A stretch of DNA of 7,894 nt from an uncultured bacterium (GTDB lineage: Bacteria; Armatimonadota; Zipacnadia; Zipacnadales; Zipacnadaceae). The DNA lies in NCBI GenBank assembly GCA_937928475.1, contig CALFVE010000178.1, positions 1 through 7,894 on the forward strand, written 5' to 3'. The position numbers and the translations under genes were made by a program. The notes under the pieces were generated by a model. That model was given only the letters and a program-made list of their open reading frames with translations. It was not told where the DNA came from and made no database searches. How positions within the stretch are numbered: the stretch's first letter is position 1; each line of letters starts with the position of its first letter. Positions 5,426-7,894 of the stretch are shown here, one piece after another.

Positions 5426-6544
5426 CTACAGGGCATACCTCAAGGCCTCGTCCTGCATCGCCAAGTAGTTGCCCAGCGGCACATAACTGGGGACCGAATT
5501 GCCTGAGCCGAAAGCATAGCGCCCCCGAGCGCAAACGTCCAGAATCCGCCGCACGTAGGCGCGGACCCGCTCTTCCGAGCCCCGCGCCAGCACGTCAACG
5601 TCCACCCCGCCCAGGATCGCGATCCGGCCCGAGTAGACCCGAAAGGCCTCCGTTACCGGCACAATCGCGTCCTCAAAGGAGTGCTTGGCGTCGATCCGCA
5701 CTGTTCCGATGAGGTCTTCCGTGATCGCGCCGAGATTGCCGCAGGAGTGGAGCAAGTAGAGCAGCCCCCTCTCGTGGGCCAGGGCCGCCAGCCGCTGATG
5801 CCAGGGAAGTATATACCGACGCAGGTGCGCAGGCGCGATCAGGGTGCCGGTGCGGAAGCCCATGTCATCGCCTTGCAGCACGGCAATCAGGCCGGGCAAG
5901 TCGAGCACCTGGGCGTAAAACTCGGCGATCAGGCTCCCCACCCGATCGGCTACCGCTTGCACCAACTCCGGGTCGTCATAGAGCAGGAGGGAGAGTCGCT
6001 CATAGGAGAGCAGGGCGCTGGTCCATTCCAGGGGGCCACCGGCATGGTTGATGATGAGGCCCATGCCCGGCGGCAGGTGAGTCGCCACGTACTCGCAGGC
6101 CGAGAAGTCAAACCCCGCCACCGAGGGCCAGGGATACTGTTCGAGGTCGTCCCAGCAGGCAATCGGCCCGTGGTGCTCGTCCGTCCAGGCCCGGTCTTTG
6201 CTCACCCCGGGCGCGGTGTCGGGTAGGAAAAGCCGCGCTACCGTGAAGGGCAGGGAGACCCGCAACTGCACGAAGGGGTAGCCCATGCGGTACCAGAACT
6301 CGATGAAATTGTCCCAGTAGGCCCGATTCTGCGAGGTCCCGGCCCCGGTAGCCCAACCGGAGGTAGCAGCCACCGGCGGCACCCACTCGCGGCCCAGGCC
6401 TTCTAGGATCGGCCGCATCAGCGCCTCGTCCACCACATACTCAAAGAGTTGCACCCGTGTGGGCGCGGCTTCCCCGCGGATCACGCGGAGGAACTCGGCA
6501 ACGTCCGGGTCCGGTTGGGCGAGAGGGACCAGGTAGTCAGACAT
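5426..6544 (-). CDS. UroD-superfamily protein, paralog A
   Basis: A 372-residue protein of the uroporphyrinogen decarboxylase superfamily (TIM barrel), which also includes the MtaA/CmuA corrinoid methyltransferases. Recognisable blocks are GDDMGFRTGT (225-234), PWHQ (247-250), LLHSCGNL with H266 and C268 (264-271), IDAKHSFED (284-292), ILGGVDVDVL (310-319) and FGSGNSVPSYVPL (345-357). It lacks the RQAGRY-type N-terminus of HemE, so heme synthesis is not its role. H266-x-C268 matches the first two zinc ligands of MtaA, but the loop where the third cysteine is usual reads SGNS; C338 is conserved in the neighbour and might substitute. The substrate is unknown; methyl transfer or sugar-linked chemistry are both guesses. 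The start is ATG 6544 with GGGAGG (6548-6553) close upstream. It lies 81 bases after its paralog, a tandem duplication. Confidence 0.85.
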   Translation of the reverse strand: MSDYLVPLAQPDPDVAEFLRVIRGEAAPTRVQLFEYVVDEALMRPILEGLGREWVPPVAATSGWATGAGTSQNRAYWDNFIEFWYRMGYPFVQLRVSLPFTVARLFLPDTAPGVSKDRAWTDEHHGPIACWDDLEQYPWPSVAGFDFSACEYVATHLPPGMGLIINHAGGPLEWTSALLSYERLSLLLYDDPELVQAVADRVGSLIAEFYAQVLDLPGLIAVLQGDDMGFRTGTLIAPAHLRRYILPWHQRLAALAHERGLLYLLHSCGNLGAITEDLIGTVRIDAKHSFEDAIVPVTEAFRVYSGRIAILGGVDVDVLARGSEERVRAYVRRILDVCARGRYAFGSGNSVPSYVPLGNYLAMQDEALRYAL

Positions 6545-6562
6545 GCGCCTCCCAAGATCAGC

Positions 6563-6588
6563 GTCCCTGCCCCGCCGGGCGGGGGGAC
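6563..6588. repeat. GC-rich hairpin between the two UroD-like genes
   Basis: GTCC (6563-6566) with GGAC (6585-6588) and CCCCG (6570-6574) with CGGGG (6580-6584) form a two-part stem around CCGGG. It lies in the 81-base gap between the paralogs, about 20 bases ahead of the start of the second gene on the minus strand. No T-run follows on that strand. It may partly terminate or stabilise the mRNA segment upstream, or be a repeat remnant. Confidence 0.45.
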
Positions 6589-6625
6589 AATGCCTCGCTA
6601 CGCTCGGCAAAGTCCACCCCTACAA

Positions 6626-7747
6626 CTACCCCGACCACCGCAAGGCCTCGTCGAGCATGATTAGGTAGTTGTCCAGCGGGATGTAACTGGGAATCGAGTT
6701 GCCCGAGCCGAGCGCATACCGCCCGCCCGGCGCGCACTTGTCCAGAATCCGGCGCACGTAGGCGCGCAGCTCCGGCTCCGAGGCCCGAGTGAGCACGTTG
6801 ACGTCTACTCCTCCCAGGATGCCGATGCGATCGTGGTACTTCTCCCAGGCCTCGGTCACCGGCAGGATCGCGTCCTCGAAGGAGTGCTTGGCGTCTATCC
6901 CCACCTGCTCGATGAGGTCGTCCATGACGCTTTCCAAGTTCCCGCAGGCGTGCAAAAAGTACAGCAGCCCCTTCTCGTGTGCCATCGCTGCGAACTTCTG
7001 GTGCCAGGGGAAGATATATCGGCGCAGATGATCGGGATGAATCAGCGTGCCGGTGCGGAAGCCCATGTCGTCGCCGGGAAAGATGGCAATCAGGCCGGGT
7101 AGGTCGAGCAGGTGCAGATAGAACTCCTCCTGCAGGGAACCGACCTTACTCACCACGGCCTCAACCAGGGCGGGATCGTCGTACAGCAGCAGAGAGAGGC
7201 CTTCATAGGACAGGATATGGCTGGTCCACTCCAGCACTCCGCCGGCGTGGTTGGCAATCAGCCCCAGGCCCTCCGGGAGATGCGTGGCCAGGTACTCGTA
7301 GGGCCAGAAATCGAAGTCGCGCACTCGGGGCCAGGGGTGGCGCTCGAAGTCGTCCCAATTGCGGATGGCGCCGTGGTGCTGATCCACCCACAGCCGCTCG
7401 CGGGAGACGCCGGGGGCGGTGTCGGGGCTGCGCAGGAGTTGCCGAGCGAAGGGCAAGCCGAGTTCAAGACGGACGTAGGGATAGCCCATCCGGTACCAGA
7501 ACTGGATGAAGTTGTCCCAGAAGGCCGGCTGGCGGGAGGCGGCTGCGTCGGCGGTGCCGGGGGAGCCCTCGGCGGGCGGAGGCACCCACCGGCGGCCCAT
7601 GCTCTCCAGCAGGGGCTGCATGAGCGCGTTGTCCACAAGGTACTCCACCAGCGGCACGCGCCGAGGGACACTTTCGCCCTTGAGGCTACTCACGAAGGCC
7701 TCAACGTCAGGTTCAGGTTTGTCTAACGGGACGAGGTATTTCGGCAA
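6626..7747 (-). CDS. UroD-superfamily protein, paralog B
   Basis: A 373-residue paralog of the next gene. Hand alignment needs one single-residue gap and gives about 243 identical positions (65%). It keeps the same blocks: GDDMGFRTGT (225-234), LLYFLHACGNL with H266 and C268, IDAKHSFED (284-292), ILGGVDVNVL (310-319) and GSGNSIPSYIPL (347-358). Divergence is greatest near residues 60-72, where both are Ala/Gly/Ser-rich. As in paralog A, no HemE-type N-terminus is seen. The best start is TTG 7747: GGAGG (7755-7759) lies seven bases upstream, and the product then begins MPKYLVPLDKPEPD, in register with MSDYLVPLAQPDPD of the paralog. The in-frame ATG at 7786 would add 13 residues that the paralog lacks and would bury the ribosome-binding site. 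It is the first gene of the probable pair. Confidence 0.86.
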   Translation of the reverse strand: MPKYLVPLDKPEPDVEAFVSSLKGESVPRRVPLVEYLVDNALMQPLLESMGRRWVPPPAEGSPGTADAAASRQPAFWDNFIQFWYRMGYPYVRLELGLPFARQLLRSPDTAPGVSRERLWVDQHHGAIRNWDDFERHPWPRVRDFDFWPYEYLATHLPEGLGLIANHAGGVLEWTSHILSYEGLSLLLYDDPALVEAVVSKVGSLQEEFYLHLLDLPGLIAIFPGDDMGFRTGTLIHPDHLRRYIFPWHQKFAAMAHEKGLLYFLHACGNLESVMDDLIEQVGIDAKHSFEDAILPVTEAWEKYHDRIGILGGVDVNVLTRASEPELRAYVRRILDKCAPGGRYALGSGNSIPSYIPLDNYLIMLDEALRWSG

Positions 7748-7894
7748 GGTGACACCTCCGGTTCGGCCCCGAAATTTGGCGCACAAACGTCATGCTCGGT
7801 CTGCAGAGGCAGGTACAACTAGCGGCCAGCAAGCGCGAGACGCAGCCCCCCCGTGCATGGCATTCCCTTCGCGTGGCGCAGGCTTCCAGCCTGC
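7748..7894. other. Upstream region of the UroD-like pair
   Basis: These 147 bases contain the ribosome-binding site of the TTG-started gene (GGAGG, 7755-7759) and the terminal inverted repeat. I looked for a minus-strand promoter and found no pair of -35 and -10 boxes with acceptable spacing. No other gene is supported. Confidence 0.5.
7878..7894. repeat. Inverted repeat GCAGGC-N5-GCCTGC, copy 2
   Basis: GCAGGCT (7878-7884) and AGCCTGC (7888-7894) form a perfect seven-base-pair stem with a TCC loop, ending exactly at the window edge. The outer arms match the palindrome at 5360-5376. The element may extend beyond the window. Confidence 0.55.

Noticed and set aside
7112..7726. Plus-strand ORFs over the UroD-like genes (also 5681-6226)
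   Set aside because: Both are shadows of the two paralogs at equivalent positions; their resemblance to each other only mirrors the duplicated coding strand.
5426..7747. HemE (uroporphyrinogen decarboxylase) for the two UroD-like genes
   Set aside because: The HemE N-terminal arginine motif is absent, two tandem copies are present and no other heme gene is nearby; superfamily membership is as far as the sequence goes.
1..7894. CRISPR array, tRNA or rRNA genes, transposase, phage or defence genes
   Set aside because: No regularly spaced direct repeats, no tRNA cloverleaf, no rRNA-like tract and no mobile or defence protein motif was found on either strand.

Overview
The window reads as a GC-rich bacterial chromosome segment with seven complete genes, one gene cut by the left edge, one strong riboswitch and several small intergenic repeats. 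Shine-Dalgarno sites precede most genes, T-box control is used, and there are UroD-superfamily paralogs beside a rhamnose-isomerase-like gene. Together these suggest an uncultured Terrabacteria-type lineage such as Armatimonadota or Chloroflexota. That placement is inference from gene content and style; nothing here proves it.

Left block (1-1526, minus strand): a small four-helix membrane protein, an L-rhamnose-isomerase-like TIM-barrel sugar isomerase, and the first 29 codons of a probable carbohydrate-active protein form a likely sugar-use operon reading off the left edge. The membrane-protein stop and the isomerase start are only 18 bases apart. Four tandem ACTCNNN heptamers sit directly after the isomerase stop.

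Centre (1742-3730, plus strand): a sigma70-type promoter is followed by a complete T-box leader: kinked Stem I, specifier ATC for isoleucine, Stem III, T-box bulge, antiterminator and a perfect terminator. It controls cimA, (R)-citramalate synthase, which opens the pyruvate route to isoleucine. Riboswitch and gene fit each other: uncharged tRNA-Ile would switch on the first committed step of isoleucine synthesis.

Right of centre (3731-4774): about 240 bases that hold only a doubtful 46-residue reverse-strand ORF, then a YpiP/RsmJ-like methyltransferase on the plus strand.

Right block (4814-7747, minus strand): two tandem UroD-superfamily paralogs, about 65% identical by hand alignment and clearly not HemE, followed by a SixA-type histidine phosphatase. 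The spacer before sixA carries several inverted repeats and a GC-rich repeat that also occurs upstream of the T-box promoter. A perfect inverted repeat ends the window. I see no defence system, CRISPR array, tRNA, rRNA, transposase or phage gene. The most rewarding items are the Ile T-box on cimA and the UroD-like pair of unknown substrate.
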